In this document: positions 43,332-51,896 of the stretch, in pieces | How positions within the stretch are numbered: position 1 is the stretch's first letter | Layout of the letters: each line of letters starts with the position of its first letter | Source of the DNA: SMBSF63 sp034003545 | GTDB taxonomy: Bacteria; Chloroflexota; Anaerolineae; Anaerolineales; Anaerolineaceae | Length of the DNA stretch: 64,000 nt | Assembly (NCBI GenBank): GCA_964447155.1 | Contig: CAYURM010000008.1 | Span: 38,196-102,195, forward strand | Reading direction: 5' to 3' | The notes under the pieces: generated by a model | Seen by the model: only the letters and a program-made list of their open reading frames with translations | What the model was told of the DNA's origin: nothing | The model's database searches: none | Translations under genes and position numbers: made by a program

Positions 43332-44423
43332 ATGACAGAACTTCGAACTGCCCTCCACCTCCACAGCCATTATACCGGCGGCACAGCCTCGCATGCCGAG
43401 CTGTTGGCGCGCGCCCTGGCCGCTGACCTGGACGTACTCATCACCTCAGACCACAATTTGCTGGTGGACGGCCTTGATGGCTATGCGCATGAAAATAACA
43501 AAATTTGCCTGCTGTTGACCGCCGAAGAGGTCTTTGACCGTACCCTCCAGCCCGCCCGCAGCCGCCTGTTGGTGCTGGATGCTGGAGGAGAACTGTCCCC
43601 CATTGCCCACAAACCCCGGCAGGTGGTCAGGAAAGCAGCCGAAAACAACGGCCTCGCCTTTCTGGCGCATCCCTTTGCCGCACAGCATACCGCCCTGGGC
43701 GAGTTATTGCCTCCCTGGACGCCGGAAGACATCCCGGATGGCATTCACGGTTTGGAGGTCTGGAACAGCCTTAGCGAATTGCAAGGAAAAGCACCCCGCC
43801 GCCTTTTGGCGGCCCTGTTGGCCTGGTTCCCCCGGCTGGCACGGCGCGGCCCGTGCCCGGAAGCCTGCCAGTACTGGGATGAGCAGCTTGCCGCCGGAGA
43901 AAAGCTCACCGCCATCGCCGGCAGCGGCCTGGGCGGATTGCCCAACGCCCCCCAACGCCTGCAGCACTACCTGCTGACCAATCTCAGCAACCACCTGATC
44001 GTCCCCCGTCCTCTCAATGGCAACCTGGATGAAGATCGGCGCATGGTACTTGACGCCCTGCGCCAGGGGCATACCTTTATTGCCTGTGATGACCTCGCCC
44101 CGGCGGAAGGCTTCCGCTTTACTGCCAAAGGCCGTGATGAGAAAGCTGCCATCGGCGACACCGTCACCCTCAAAGACAGCGTCACCTTTCAGATCCGTCT
44201 GCCGCAGGCAGCCACATGTCGGCTATATAAGGATGGCGAATTGATCCAAAAATGGGAAGATGCCGAAATCTGCGTGCACAACAGCACCCAACCTGGTGCC
44301 TACCGCGTCGAAGCCCTTCTCACCTGGCTGGATCAGGACGTCACCTGGATCCTCTCCAACCCCATCTATGTGCGTCCCTACGTCCCCCCGCCCCTGCGGG
44401 ATCAGTTGTATGATTCATATTAG
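43332..44423 (+). CDS. PHP-domain metal-dependent phosphoesterase-like protein
   Basis: 363 residues. N-terminal PHP motifs ALHLHSHYTGGTA (HxH) and LITSDHNLLVDG, then LAHPFA near 118 and a metal-ligand segment GLEVWNS near 142. PHP enzymes hydrolyse phosphoesters with bound metals. The C-terminal part (about 275-360, TVTLKDSVTFQIRLPQAATCRLYKDGELIQKW) resembles a small beta-sandwich often added to such proteins. The physiological substrate is unknown. Confidence 0.82.
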   Translation: MTELRTALHLHSHYTGGTASHAELLARALAADLDVLITSDHNLLVDGLDGYAHENNKICLLLTAEEVFDRTLQPARSRLLVLDAGGELSPIAHKPRQVVRKAAENNGLAFLAHPFAAQHTALGELLPPWTPEDIPDGIHGLEVWNSLSELQGKAPRRLLAALLAWFPRLARRGPCPEACQYWDEQLAAGEKLTAIAGSGLGGLPNAPQRLQHYLLTNLSNHLIVPRPLNGNLDEDRRMVLDALRQGHTFIACDDLAPAEGFRFTAKGRDEKAAIGDTVTLKDSVTFQIRLPQAATCRLYKDGELIQKWEDAEICVHNSTQPGAYRVEALLTWLDQDVTWILSNPIYVRPYVPPPLRDQLYDSY

Positions 44424-44440
44424 GGGCGATTGACTTGTAG

Positions 44441-44458
44441 GGCGGTTGGAAAACCGCC
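44441..44458. repeat. Palindrome GGCGGTT..AACCGCC
   Basis: TGTAGGGCGGTTGGAAAACCGCCCA, a hairpin next to the GGGACAGG element that follows, placed between the PHP and ybaK genes. Confidence 0.55.
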
Positions 44459-44482
44459 CAGGCAGTCCACCAACGCACCATT

Positions 44483-44507
44483 GTAGGGACAGGTTTCTAA
44501 CCTGTCC
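44483..44507. repeat. GTAGGGACAGG palindrome
   Basis: GTAGGGACAGGTTTCTAACCTGTCC, seven-bp stem. Same family as the palindromes at 9705, 51815 and 53850. Confidence 0.65.
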
Positions 44508-44571
44508 GTCCAACCTTGAAAACTGAACCGCCGGATTTTTTTTGGAAAAGAACAATTCAAAAAGGTACCCC

Positions 44572-45042
44572 ATGACCACCAATAACATTACCCGCCTGCT
44601 CGATTCCCGCAAGATCAAATACACCGCCTTCGAACTCCCCGCTGAAAAATTAGGGGCGCTGGAAACCGCGGCCCAACTGAACATCCCCCCCGAAATGGTC
44701 TTCAAGACCATCGTCGTCACCCAGAAAGCACCCGGCAAACCCGTCCTGGCCGTGGTTAACGCCCTCCAGGAAGTCGACCTCAAGCTGGTCGCCCAGGCGC
44801 TCAAGGTAAAGAAAGTCTCCCTGCCCACTCAGGACGAAGCCGAAGCCCTGACCGGCCTGCAGGCCGGCGGCATCTCCCCGCTGGCCCTGACCAACAAACC
44901 CTTCCTCGTCCTGCTGGATGAAAGCTCAAAGGCATTTGAAGAGATCCACATCTCCGGCGGTCAGCGCGGCCTCAACATCCGCCTGCCCGTCAAAGACCTG
45001 ATCAAGCTCACCAAAGCCCGCGTGGCGAAGATCGGGGAATAG
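44572..45042 (+). CDS. ybaK: Cys-tRNA(Pro)/Cys-tRNA(Cys) deacylase, YbaK/EbsC type
   Basis: 156 residues. Clears Cys mischarged on tRNA-Pro. The YbaK fold is shown by the N-terminal RLLDSRKIKYTAFELP, PEMVFKTIVV with the catalytic Lys, VNALQEVDLKLVAQALKVKKV and GLQAGGISPLAL. The C-terminal SGGQRGLNIRLPVKDLIKLT is the usual ending. ATG 44572 has AAAAAGG at short spacing. Confidence 0.92.
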   Translation: MTTNNITRLLDSRKIKYTAFELPAEKLGALETAAQLNIPPEMVFKTIVVTQKAPGKPVLAVVNALQEVDLKLVAQALKVKKVSLPTQDEAEALTGLQAGGISPLALTNKPFLVLLDESSKAFEEIHISGGQRGLNIRLPVKDLIKLTKARVAKIGE

Positions 45043-45058
45043 TCCCTCTTTAATTTTT

Positions 45059-45086
45059 CTCACGCAAAGCCGCGAAGACGCAAAGT
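45059..45086. repeat. CTCACGCAAAGCCGCGAAGACGCAAAG tandem-like motif
   Basis: Three degenerate CGCAAAG/CGCGAAG units. Found at the left edge of a 575-base gap (45043-45617) with no convincing gene. Confidence 0.5.
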
Positions 45087-45271
45087 AATACAGAAATTTC
45101 ACTCTTCCATCTTTCGAAGAGTTGAAAACATATGGACGAAATTATACGCATTCCTGCCAAATTCAGTTATCGGCGCCAACAGCAACATCATCAGACAAGG
45201 TGTATTATACATTTCAGCACTTGCCTGCTGCCTCCGCAAACTCCCCACGAGGGAAAAACCATTGGCAATTC

Positions 45272-45359
45272 CTCCCGCAGGTTGAACTTGACCTGACTTT
45301 CGCATGCTTGTGAAGATATTGGCTTTGTTATCTTCTCGCAGCGAACTTCCCTGCGGGAG
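45272..45359. repeat. CTCCCGCAGG-bounded repeat, copy C (88 bp)
   Basis: Starts CTCCCGCAGGTTGAACTTGA and ends CCCTGCGGGAG. Interior unlike copies A/B but left arm like copy E. Adjacent at 45408-45429 is an inverted fragment of the dispersed repeat seen at 22351. Confidence 0.75.
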
Positions 45360-45407
45360 GTTCCCGGCCATCCGTTCAACTCGCGGTTTGAAAAGTTTCG
45401 TTGAAAC

Positions 45408-45429
45408 TTGACGATTGGTGCGTTGCGGA
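45408..45429 (-). repeat. Fragment of the dispersed repeat, copy 3 (inverted)
   Basis: On the minus strand CGCAACGCACCAATCGTCAA, identical to 22379-22398. Confidence 0.65.
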
Positions 45430-45617
45430 CATCTGTACCTGAAAGGTAAAACACGCAAACGCAGCCTACAAAAAGACATCAATTTTCCTGATCAATGAAC
45501 TGGCTGGTTGACTTTTCCCTGTTTTTTATTATGAATTGTGATCCATAAATTATAAATTACCGGTGCTCCCACTGCCAGCAAAACCAGTCTGCACGGAATA
45601 ACAAAAGAACAGCAATG

Positions 45618-47069
45618 CTACCCCTTAATCACCAGCACCGGCCGCAAGCGCGCCACCTTGCGCGCAATGCCCGCCCCGCTGACCGTCTCGACCACCTCGT
45701 CCACGTCCTTATACGCCTGCGGCGCTTCCTCTGCCAGGCCGGATAGCGACCCCGCCTTGAGCAGGATGCCCTGTTCGGCCAGCTCCCGGCGCAAATCCTC
45801 CCCCCGCACCTGTTTCTTCGCCTTGCTGCGGCTCATCAACCGCCCCGCACCGTGGCAGCACGATCCCAGCGAGCGTGCCATGCTCTCTTCCGTCCCAACC
45901 AGCACCCAGGAAGCCGTGCCCATGCTGCCCGGCACCAGCACCGGCTGACCGGTCTTCTGGTAGCGCTGCGGCACGCCTGGCATCCCCGGCCCAAAGGCGC
46001 GCGTCGCCCCCTTGCGGTGCACACATACCTTGCGCAGCTTACCGTCAAAGCTGTGCTCTTCCAGCTTGCCCATGTTGTGGGCAATATCATACACCTGGCG
46101 CAGATGCCAGTCCGGCACCTTGCCCGCCAGCACCTGTTCGAAAGCCTCGCGCGCCTGCGCCGTCAGCACCTGCCGGTTGGCAAAGGCGAAATTCGCCGCC
46201 GCGTTCATCGCTGCCAGATAATGCTGGCCTTCTTTTGAGTCCAGCGGGGCGCACACCAGTTCACGATCGGGCAGTTCAATTCCGTACCGCGCGGGAACGC
46301 CCTGCAAGAGCCTGACATGATCACTGCACACCTGATGTCCCAGTCCGCGCGATCCGCAGTGGATCATCACTGTCAGGCAGCCTTCATACAGGCCCATCAC
46401 CCGTGCCGCTTCCTCGTCGAAGACTTCCTCGATCAGCGACACTTCCATGAAATGATTACCCGACCCCAGCGTGCCCAACTGCGTGCGGCCGCGTTCAATG
46501 GCCCGTTCACTCAGCTGGTCAGGGTCAGCCCCAGTCAGACAGCCTTCTTCCTCTGTCAGCAGCACGTCCGTTTCGGAAGCAAAGCCTTGCTTCTTCGTCC
46601 ATTTTGCCCCCTGGGCGCACACCTGGCGCAGCTCGCTCTCGCTCAACTTCATCCCCCCGCCCTTGCCCACCCCACTCGGACAGGCACGGTTCAAGGCTTC
46701 TGCCAATTGCGGCAGATGCGGTTGCACTTCTTCCAGCAGCAGATTAGTGGAAAGCAGGCGCACCCCGCAGTTGATGTCATAGCCAATTGCCCCCGGCGAG
46801 ATGACCCCGTCCGGGTACGACATCGCTGCCACGCCTCCGATCGGAAAGCCGTAGCCCTGGTGTACATCCGGCATGACCAGCACTTCCCCCAGCACCCCCG
46901 GCAGGGTGCTGGCATTCAACGCCTGCTCAACGGACGCATCCTGCAGGGCATGTTCCAGCAAGCCCTGCGTGGCAAAGAAACGCACCGGCACGCGCATGTC
47001 CCGGCGAAAGCCCAATGGCAGCCGCCATTCATACGCCGATAATTTTTCAAATGCTTTCAGTGGAATCAT
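45618..47069 (-). CDS. rtcB: RNA-splicing ligase RtcB
   Basis: 483 residues. Joins 2',3'-cyclic phosphate (or 3'-phosphate) RNA ends to 5'-OH ends with GTP and Mn2+. Motifs seen: PDVHQGYGFPIGGVAA, GYDINCGVRLL (metal Cys), LGSGNHFMEV (GTP/metal loop), HCGSRGLGHQV and SCCHGAGRLMSR with the His that becomes guanylylated. ATG 47069 (MIPLKAF) follows AGAGGATGAG. The archease gene lies just upstream in the same direction, so the ligase has its activator at hand. Full length. Confidence 0.95.
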   Translation of the reverse strand: MIPLKAFEKLSAYEWRLPLGFRRDMRVPVRFFATQGLLEHALQDASVEQALNASTLPGVLGEVLVMPDVHQGYGFPIGGVAAMSYPDGVISPGAIGYDINCGVRLLSTNLLLEEVQPHLPQLAEALNRACPSGVGKGGGMKLSESELRQVCAQGAKWTKKQGFASETDVLLTEEEGCLTGADPDQLSERAIERGRTQLGTLGSGNHFMEVSLIEEVFDEEAARVMGLYEGCLTVMIHCGSRGLGHQVCSDHVRLLQGVPARYGIELPDRELVCAPLDSKEGQHYLAAMNAAANFAFANRQVLTAQAREAFEQVLAGKVPDWHLRQVYDIAHNMGKLEEHSFDGKLRKVCVHRKGATRAFGPGMPGVPQRYQKTGQPVLVPGSMGTASWVLVGTEESMARSLGSCCHGAGRLMSRSKAKKQVRGEDLRRELAEQGILLKAGSLSGLAEEAPQAYKDVDEVVETVSGAGIARKVARLRPVLVIKG

Positions 47070-47092
47070 CTCATCCTCTCTTCCCAACGCAG

Positions 47093-47512
47093 TTACACGT
47101 CAAATACGATCACGGTTTCCAGCCCCTGCGGCGCTTCCATAATTTTCAGCCCATGATAGGTGACCGCCTTGATTTCCTTCCCCTGTCCACGAACCGGCAC
47201 CGCGCACAACACCGCCGTCAATTGCTGCTCTTCGAACCGTACATCAAAACTGCGATAACCTTCGCCGTGTATCTCGGCCTGGTAAAGCAGCTCTTCCAGA
47301 AAACCAACCAGCATGTCTTCCGCATCCTGGCCGGTTAGCGCAATCGTACGTTCCACACAGGGCGTCTCTTCCAGCTCCACGCCCATCAACGCATACATAC
47401 CCTGCGCGGCCTGAATAAACAGCCCGCCCAGGTCAGGTGCCCACACCTTCAGCGCCCAATCGGCGGTATGCGCCAATTCCCTGTATCCTGATTCGGTATT
47501 TTTCATCATCAT
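47093..47512 (-). CDS. Archease, RtcB activator
   Basis: 139 residues, archease (MTH1598/TM1083-like) family. Typical phrases are YRELAHTADWALKVWAPDLGGLFIQAAQGMYALM, LVGFLEELLYQAEIHG and the C-terminal IKAVTYHGLKI with TVIVFDV. Acidic residues of the metal site are kept. Archease speeds RtcB guanylylation and turnover. The start could be ATG 47512 or one of the two following Met codons. The rtcB gene follows after 23 bases. Confidence 0.92.
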   Translation of the reverse strand: MMMKNTESGYRELAHTADWALKVWAPDLGGLFIQAAQGMYALMGVELEETPCVERTIALTGQDAEDMLVGFLEELLYQAEIHGEGYRSFDVRFEEQQLTAVLCAVPVRGQGKEIKAVTYHGLKIMEAPQGLETVIVFDV

Positions 47513-47635
47513 TCGGTATAATCAAATAGAAGCAGTGCAATTTAAAACAATATCGATTAATCTAATCATACCAGAAGGTATCACCCTGCGCTTCGGGAGT
47601 ACGAAAATGTTGTTGAAAATCACCACCACTTGATA

Positions 47636-47721
47636 TCATTGCGAAGGAGCAGAGCGACTGTGGCAATCCCCCTCCTTGCGGTCAGGGGATTGCCACGTCG
47701 GCTAACACCTCCTCGCAATGA
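47636..47721. repeat. ATTGCGAAGGAGC...GCAATCCC palindromic repeat
   Basis: TCATTGCGAAGGAGC ... TGGCAATCCCC followed by GGGGATTGCCACGTCG ... CCTCCTCGCAATGA. About 86 bases able to fold into one long hairpin. It lies between the divergent archease and FHA genes. Similar ATTGCGAG..GCAATC elements are known as interspersed repeats in other bacteria. Confidence 0.7.
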
Positions 47722-47790
47722 CAAAATTGACAACCTTTTAATGCACCCGGCGCGGACAAGGTGCAATCCATCACGAAAGAATAGTGAACG

Positions 47791-48594
47791 ATGACCGGAA
47801 AACTGGATCAAATCGAAGCAAAACTGAAGGCTTTTTTTGAGAAAAGCGCCCGCCTGGCCCCGCAACAGCAGCAGCTCCACATCGCCGAGCAGCTTGTGGT
47901 GGCAATGCGCAATGCCATTGAAGATGACGCCGAAGGCGGACTGGCAGCTCCCGGCGCTTATTTGCTGCGCATGCACCCCCAGACCCTGGCAGAATGGGAA
48001 CAAAACCCACCCCTCCTGGCTGAACTGACCAGCACCCTGCAGGATGCTGCCAAAGAAGCCGGCATACGCTTCCAAACCCCGCTGATCATCCGTCTTACCG
48101 AAGACCATGCCCTCGCTCCCAACACCGTTAAAATTGCCCTGGCCAAACAAACCAGCAAACTGGAAGAAACTGCCGCTCTGTCATTGGAAAAAAGCGGCTC
48201 AGCAAACTCGGATACCGTACGGCAGATCAACGCCTTTCTGATTCTCAAAGACAGGCGCGCCATCCCGCTCAACCAACCGGTGATCAACCTCGGACGCATG
48301 CTGGACAATCAAATTGCCATAGAAGATCCCCGGGTTTCACGTAAACATGCCCAGCTGCGGATCATGCAGAATCATTACATGCTGATTGACCTCAACTCCA
48401 CTGGCGGCACCTATGTCAACGGGCAGCGTATTCACCAGGCCACCCTCAAACCGGGAGATGTCATCTCACTGGCCGGTGTGCCCCTCATCTATGGCGAAGA
48501 CAGCCATCAAAACACATCCATCGACCGCACCGGTGTGATGCCGGCTTCCAGCCCGGACGAGCCGACCTTCACAGGGAAGGAGAAATCCGCATGA
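47791..48594 (+). CDS. DUF3662 + FHA domain protein (FhaA-like)
   Basis: 267 residues. N-terminal DUF3662-like region (about 1-115: LDQIEAKLKAFFEKSARLAPQQQQLHIAEQLVVAMRNAIED ... ITSTLQDAAKEAG type). C-terminal FHA domain (about 160-240): INLGRMLDNQIAIEDPRVSRKHAQLR and LIDLNSTGGTYVNGQRI hold the Arg, Ser, His and Asn residues that bind phosphothreonine. The same order is known in actinobacterial FhaA, which works with Ser/Thr kinases in cell-wall synthesis. No such kinase gene lies here. The stop overlaps the next FHA gene by four bases. Confidence 0.87.
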   Translation: MTGKLDQIEAKLKAFFEKSARLAPQQQQLHIAEQLVVAMRNAIEDDAEGGLAAPGAYLLRMHPQTLAEWEQNPPLLAELTSTLQDAAKEAGIRFQTPLIIRLTEDHALAPNTVKIALAKQTSKLEETAALSLEKSGSANSDTVRQINAFLILKDRRAIPLNQPVINLGRMLDNQIAIEDPRVSRKHAQLRIMQNHYMLIDLNSTGGTYVNGQRIHQATLKPGDVISLAGVPLIYGEDSHQNTSIDRTGVMPASSPDEPTFTGKEKSA

Positions 48595-49022
48595 GCAGTG
48601 TCATCGTTCTCATCTTCCGCATCCTCTTTGCCCTGGTCATCTATGCTTTTCTGGGCTGGGTGATCCTGACCATCTGGCACGAAATCCGCCTGAAAAGCCA
48701 GTTGATCAACGTTACCCGTATCCCGCGCATCAGCCTCTCGCCCGTCGATTTCAGCGAGCAGAACCGCCAGGAATTCTACGATGCCGAAGTGGTCATCGGA
48801 CGTGACCCATCTTGTGACTATTACCTGCCGCATGACACCGTCTCCGCCCGCCATGCCCTGCTCAGCTATCATCACAACAACTGGTGGATCGAAGACCTGG
48901 ATTCTACCAATGGAACGACCCTTAATAATGAACGCGTCAATACCCCAACCGTGATCATCTCGGAAGACCGCCTGCGCTGCGGCAAGATCAACCTGATGAT
49001 CACCATTTCGCCTCAGAGATAG
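48591..49022 (+). CDS. Membrane-anchored FHA domain protein (FhaB-like)
   Basis: 143 residues. One N-terminal membrane helix (about 5-30), then an FHA domain: VVIGRDPSCDYYLPHDTVSARHALLSYH and IEDLDSTNGTTLNNERV keep the phosphothreonine-binding residues. Order and overlap with the preceding DUF3662-FHA gene mirror actinobacterial fhaA-fhaB. The SEDS-PBP fusion that might be its client lies 6 kb away. Confidence 0.87.
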   Translation: MSSVIVLIFRILFALVIYAFLGWVILTIWHEIRLKSQLINVTRIPRISLSPVDFSEQNRQEFYDAEVVIGRDPSCDYYLPHDTVSARHALLSYHHNNWWIEDLDSTNGTTLNNERVNTPTVIISEDRLRCGKINLMITISPQR

Positions 49023-49187
49023 AGGGCAACTGCAATATTTTGTAATTGCTCAGGCAGGTCGTTGCAGGGCGCGTTCGTAGTTGAACGCGTATCCGTCAGC
49101 AAGTTTGTGTTCGAATATACTCCTGTTTCAAAAACCTGCCCTGGCACCCCCCCCAATCTTCCAAAAATCCGCATCGAACCGAAATTT

Positions 49188-49207
49188 GTTTGTATAATAG
49201 TACAAAC
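49188..49207 (+). promoter_or_regulatory. Promoter -10 within a perfect dyad, K+ uptake genes
   Basis: GTTTGTA-N6-TACAAAC, a 7-bp perfect inverted repeat that contains TATAAT (49193-49198). It lies 20-39 bases before the trkH-like start, so a bound protein would block the -10 box. Confidence 0.6.
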
Positions 49208-49226
49208 GATCAGAAAGCTGTGAATT

Positions 49227-50675
49227 GTGTCCATATCAACGAATCAGTCTAAAAAAAAGAAGCTCCCTATCATCCGCCTGCTTGCAGACATCCTCTTCAT
49301 GTTTGCATTTATCTTGCTGATTCCCGCCATCCTCGCCTACGTCATGAAAGAGCAGGCGATGTGGATCACTTTTGGCATTGAAGCCGCGCTGTGCTTCATT
49401 GTCACCCTAACCATCCGTCTTAAAACCAGCACCGGCGGGATGAAGCAGTACCACGGCGCAATTGCCATCGCCCTGGCCTGGACGATCATCTCCCTGATTG
49501 CCAGCATTCCCTACCGGGTCAGCGGTCTGGCCTGGATCGACGCCCTGTTTGAGGCCTTCTCCGGCTGGACGGATACCGGCGCCAGCATGATCCCCGCCCC
49601 CGAGACCCTGCCCTACTCGCTGGGGCTGTTCCGTGCCATGTCACAGTGGTTGAGCGGCCTGGGATTGGTTGTGCTCCTGCTTTCGCTGGGCGGCAGCTCG
49701 CCACGCGTCATGCGCCGCCTGTTCGAGTCCGAAGGCAGGCACGAAGACTTCAACACCAGCACGTGGAAAATGGGACTCACGATTGTGCTCATCTATTTCG
49801 GATATACCCTGGCTGGTGTACTGGGTATGTGGGCCGCCGGCGTGCCCGTTTTCGATGCCATCGTCCACACGATGACCTCCCTCTCTACCGGCGGTTTCTC
49901 TTCAAACAGCATTGGCATCGGCATTTACGGTGCCATACCGACCCTCATCTCCATCCTGTTGATGATCGCTGGCGGGATCAGCTTCAGCAGCCATCAGGCC
50001 CTGTTCAGTGGTAATTTCAAAAAATTCATCGACAACCCCGAAGTGCGCACCTTTGCAATCATCCTCATCATCAGCTCGGCATTGGGACTGCTGCAAATGC
50101 AGCTTGCCCATATCCCCTTGATGGAAAACGCCCTTGACACCATCTTCTACGTCGTTTCGGCAGCCTCCACTACGGGCGGACATACCACCCTCGCGTTACC
50201 GGAAACACCGGACGTGTTTCGCTTCATGCTGACCGTCCTGATGGGCATCGGCGCCAGTTATGGCTCGGCCACTGGCGGCCTCAAACTGTGGCGGGTGATC
50301 ATCCTCGGAAAAATCATTTACCGTGAAGTGCGCGCACCTTTCTATCCCAGTGGTACGATCCTCCCCGTCCGCATGGGCCATAATGTCATCCAGGAAAATG
50401 TCGTCAGCAAGGTGGCCGGGTATACGATGTTATATATCACGGTTGCAATGACGGGCAGTCTGATTTTCATGATGTTCGGCCATACCGCTATTGATTCCCT
50501 TTTCACTGTTTTCTCGTCACAGGGCAACGTTGGCTTAACCGGCATGACCGCCGCGATGAATTTCGGCATGCACCCCTTTCTAAAATTGGTGCTCATCTTT
50601 CACATGCTGATTGGTCGTATGGAAATCTTCCCGCTGCTCTATATCCTCGTCGGCCTCCGAAACAAAAATCCGTAA
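49227..50675 (+). CDS. TrkH/KtrB-type potassium uptake membrane protein
   Basis: 482 residues with the four-fold M1-P-M2 layout of the family. Filter glycines appear as SGWTDTGASM, TSLSTGGFSSNS, SAASTTGGHTTL and SSQGNVGLTG. The second filter has TGG and the last NVG, as in other family members. The start is GTG 49227; there is no better ATG before the first helix. Next gene encodes a TrkA-like soluble partner, together forming a K+ (or Na+-coupled K+) uptake system. Confidence 0.88.
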   Translation: MSISTNQSKKKKLPIIRLLADILFMFAFILLIPAILAYVMKEQAMWITFGIEAALCFIVTLTIRLKTSTGGMKQYHGAIAIALAWTIISLIASIPYRVSGLAWIDALFEAFSGWTDTGASMIPAPETLPYSLGLFRAMSQWLSGLGLVVLLLSLGGSSPRVMRRLFESEGRHEDFNTSTWKMGLTIVLIYFGYTLAGVLGMWAAGVPVFDAIVHTMTSLSTGGFSSNSIGIGIYGAIPTLISILLMIAGGISFSSHQALFSGNFKKFIDNPEVRTFAIILIISSALGLLQMQLAHIPLMENALDTIFYVVSAASTTGGHTTLALPETPDVFRFMLTVLMGIGASYGSATGGLKLWRVIILGKIIYREVRAPFYPSGTILPVRMGHNVIQENVVSKVAGYTMLYITVAMTGSLIFMMFGHTAIDSLFTVFSSQGNVGLTGMTAAMNFGMHPFLKLVLIFHMLIGRMEIFPLLYILVGLRNKNP

Positions 50676-50708
50676 ATATTAATCAACGATACGTTGAAGG
50701 AAAAAATT

Positions 50709-51401
50709 ATGAATAAAAAAATCAATATTGTCATAGCAGGTGACAGCTCATTTTCCTGGTATCTGGTCAATGAGCTTAAGACCCAGGTAACCGGACGTCT
50801 GTATTTTGTCCTCGAAGACAAGGAACAGGCCATTGAAGCCAGCTTGCTGGAAAACGTGATCGCTATCACCGGCGATATCACCGACACCAAGGTGCTCGAC
50901 CAGCTTGAACTGGCACAATGCCACACCGTCGTGATCGGCTCCAAAGAAGAACGCACCAACATCATGGCAGCCCTGTACGCCAAAAAAGAAGGCGCCCCCA
51001 ATGTGTATGCCCGCGTCTTTGAAGAAAAGGTCAGCAATTTGCTCGAATCCCTGGGCGTTACGCCGATCATCACCGCCGCTACCGCAGCCTCTTTCTCGGC
51101 AGTGCAAATCCTCCAGCCATCTGTATCGCGCATCGTCAACCTGACAGAAGACGACTTCTCCATGGTGGAAATCGAGGCAGACCAATACCCCGAGTTGATC
51201 GGCCATCGCCTGGGGAACCTGCACAGCGAACACCTGCACGTGATTGCCATCCAAAACAACCACAACATCTTCCTCGGTTATAACCACAAGGTAGAAGTCG
51301 GATCAAAATTAATCGCCATTTATGACAAGTCGATTAAAGGAAAAATTCAGAAAGAAGTGCGCCAGATCATCACGCTGGTTTCAAATCTATCCAAAGCATA
51401 G
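50709..51401 (+). CDS. TrkA/KtrA-like regulatory subunit with altered nucleotide site
   Basis: 230 residues. RCK_N-like domain (about 1-130) and RCK_C-like domain (about 145-225: DDFSMVEIEADQYPELIGHRLGNL). The dinucleotide loop, usually GxGxxG, reads AGDSSFSW, so NAD/ATP binding is doubtful; later parts (NVIAITGDITDTKVLDQL, HTVVIGSKEERTNIMAA) fit the family. ATG 50709 follows GAAGGAA. It is cotranscribed with the TrkH-like gene and likely gates it. Confidence 0.82.
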   Translation: MNKKINIVIAGDSSFSWYLVNELKTQVTGRLYFVLEDKEQAIEASLLENVIAITGDITDTKVLDQLELAQCHTVVIGSKEERTNIMAALYAKKEGAPNVYARVFEEKVSNLLESLGVTPIITAATAASFSAVQILQPSVSRIVNLTEDDFSMVEIEADQYPELIGHRLGNLHSEHLHVIAIQNNHNIFLGYNHKVEVGSKLIAIYDKSIKGKIQKEVRQIITLVSNLSKA

Positions 51402-51416
51402 ACAGGACGGTCAATC

Positions 51417-51785
51417 GTGGAAATCAACGTCATTTTTGAAATTGTCTCGGAAATCATTGATGTTTTGGGCGTGGGAGTCATTGTCCTGGGCATTGTGCTG
51501 GGAACTATTCGGTTTGTCAAAGCCAAAATCAAGAATCCAGAGGACGAGCATAATTTTGAGTTTTACCGCGAAGACCTCGGCCGCTCTCTGCTCCTCTGTC
51601 TGGAATTTCTGGTTGCCGCAGACATCATCCGCTCCGTAGCCATCACCCCCACCCTGGAAAGCGTCTCTATCCTGGGCATTATCATCCTCATTCGAACATT
51701 CCTGAGCATCACCATGGAGCTGGAAGTCAGCGGTCGCTGGCCCTGGCAAAAATGCGACCCCAGATTTACGAAAAACGGAGAGTAG
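51417..51785 (+). CDS. DUF1622 membrane protein
   Basis: 122 residues with three hydrophobic segments (about 5-30, 55-75, 82-100). Family phrases are FVKAKIKNPEDEHNFEFYREDLGRSLLLCLEFLVAADIIRSV and LIRTFLSITMELEVSGRWPW. DUF1622 has no known function. GTG start 16 bases after the TrkA-like gene, so it may belong to the K+ operon. Confidence 0.82.
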   Translation: MEINVIFEIVSEIIDVLGVGVIVLGIVLGTIRFVKAKIKNPEDEHNFEFYREDLGRSLLLCLEFLVAADIIRSVAITPTLESVSILGIIILIRTFLSITMELEVSGRWPWQKCDPRFTKNGE

Positions 51786-51814
51786 CAGGGATATGTCACG
51801 ACTTGTCGTTTTTT

Positions 51815-51845
51815 TGTAGGGACAGGCGCTGCGCGTGACCTGTCC
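51815..51845. repeat. GTAGGGACAGG palindrome
   Basis: GTAGGGACAGG, CGCTGCGCGTGA loop, CCTGTCC. Intergenic, before the convergent methyltransferase gene. Confidence 0.65.
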
Positions 51846-51896
51846 GCCACCCAATGCTTATCCCCCCCTGCAAAGATCGGTATGCTTACCTGACGA

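Noticed and set aside
45099..45482. 127-codon open frame on the minus strand in the gap before rtcB
   Set aside because: It spans two repeat elements, has no ribosome site and no protein-like composition.
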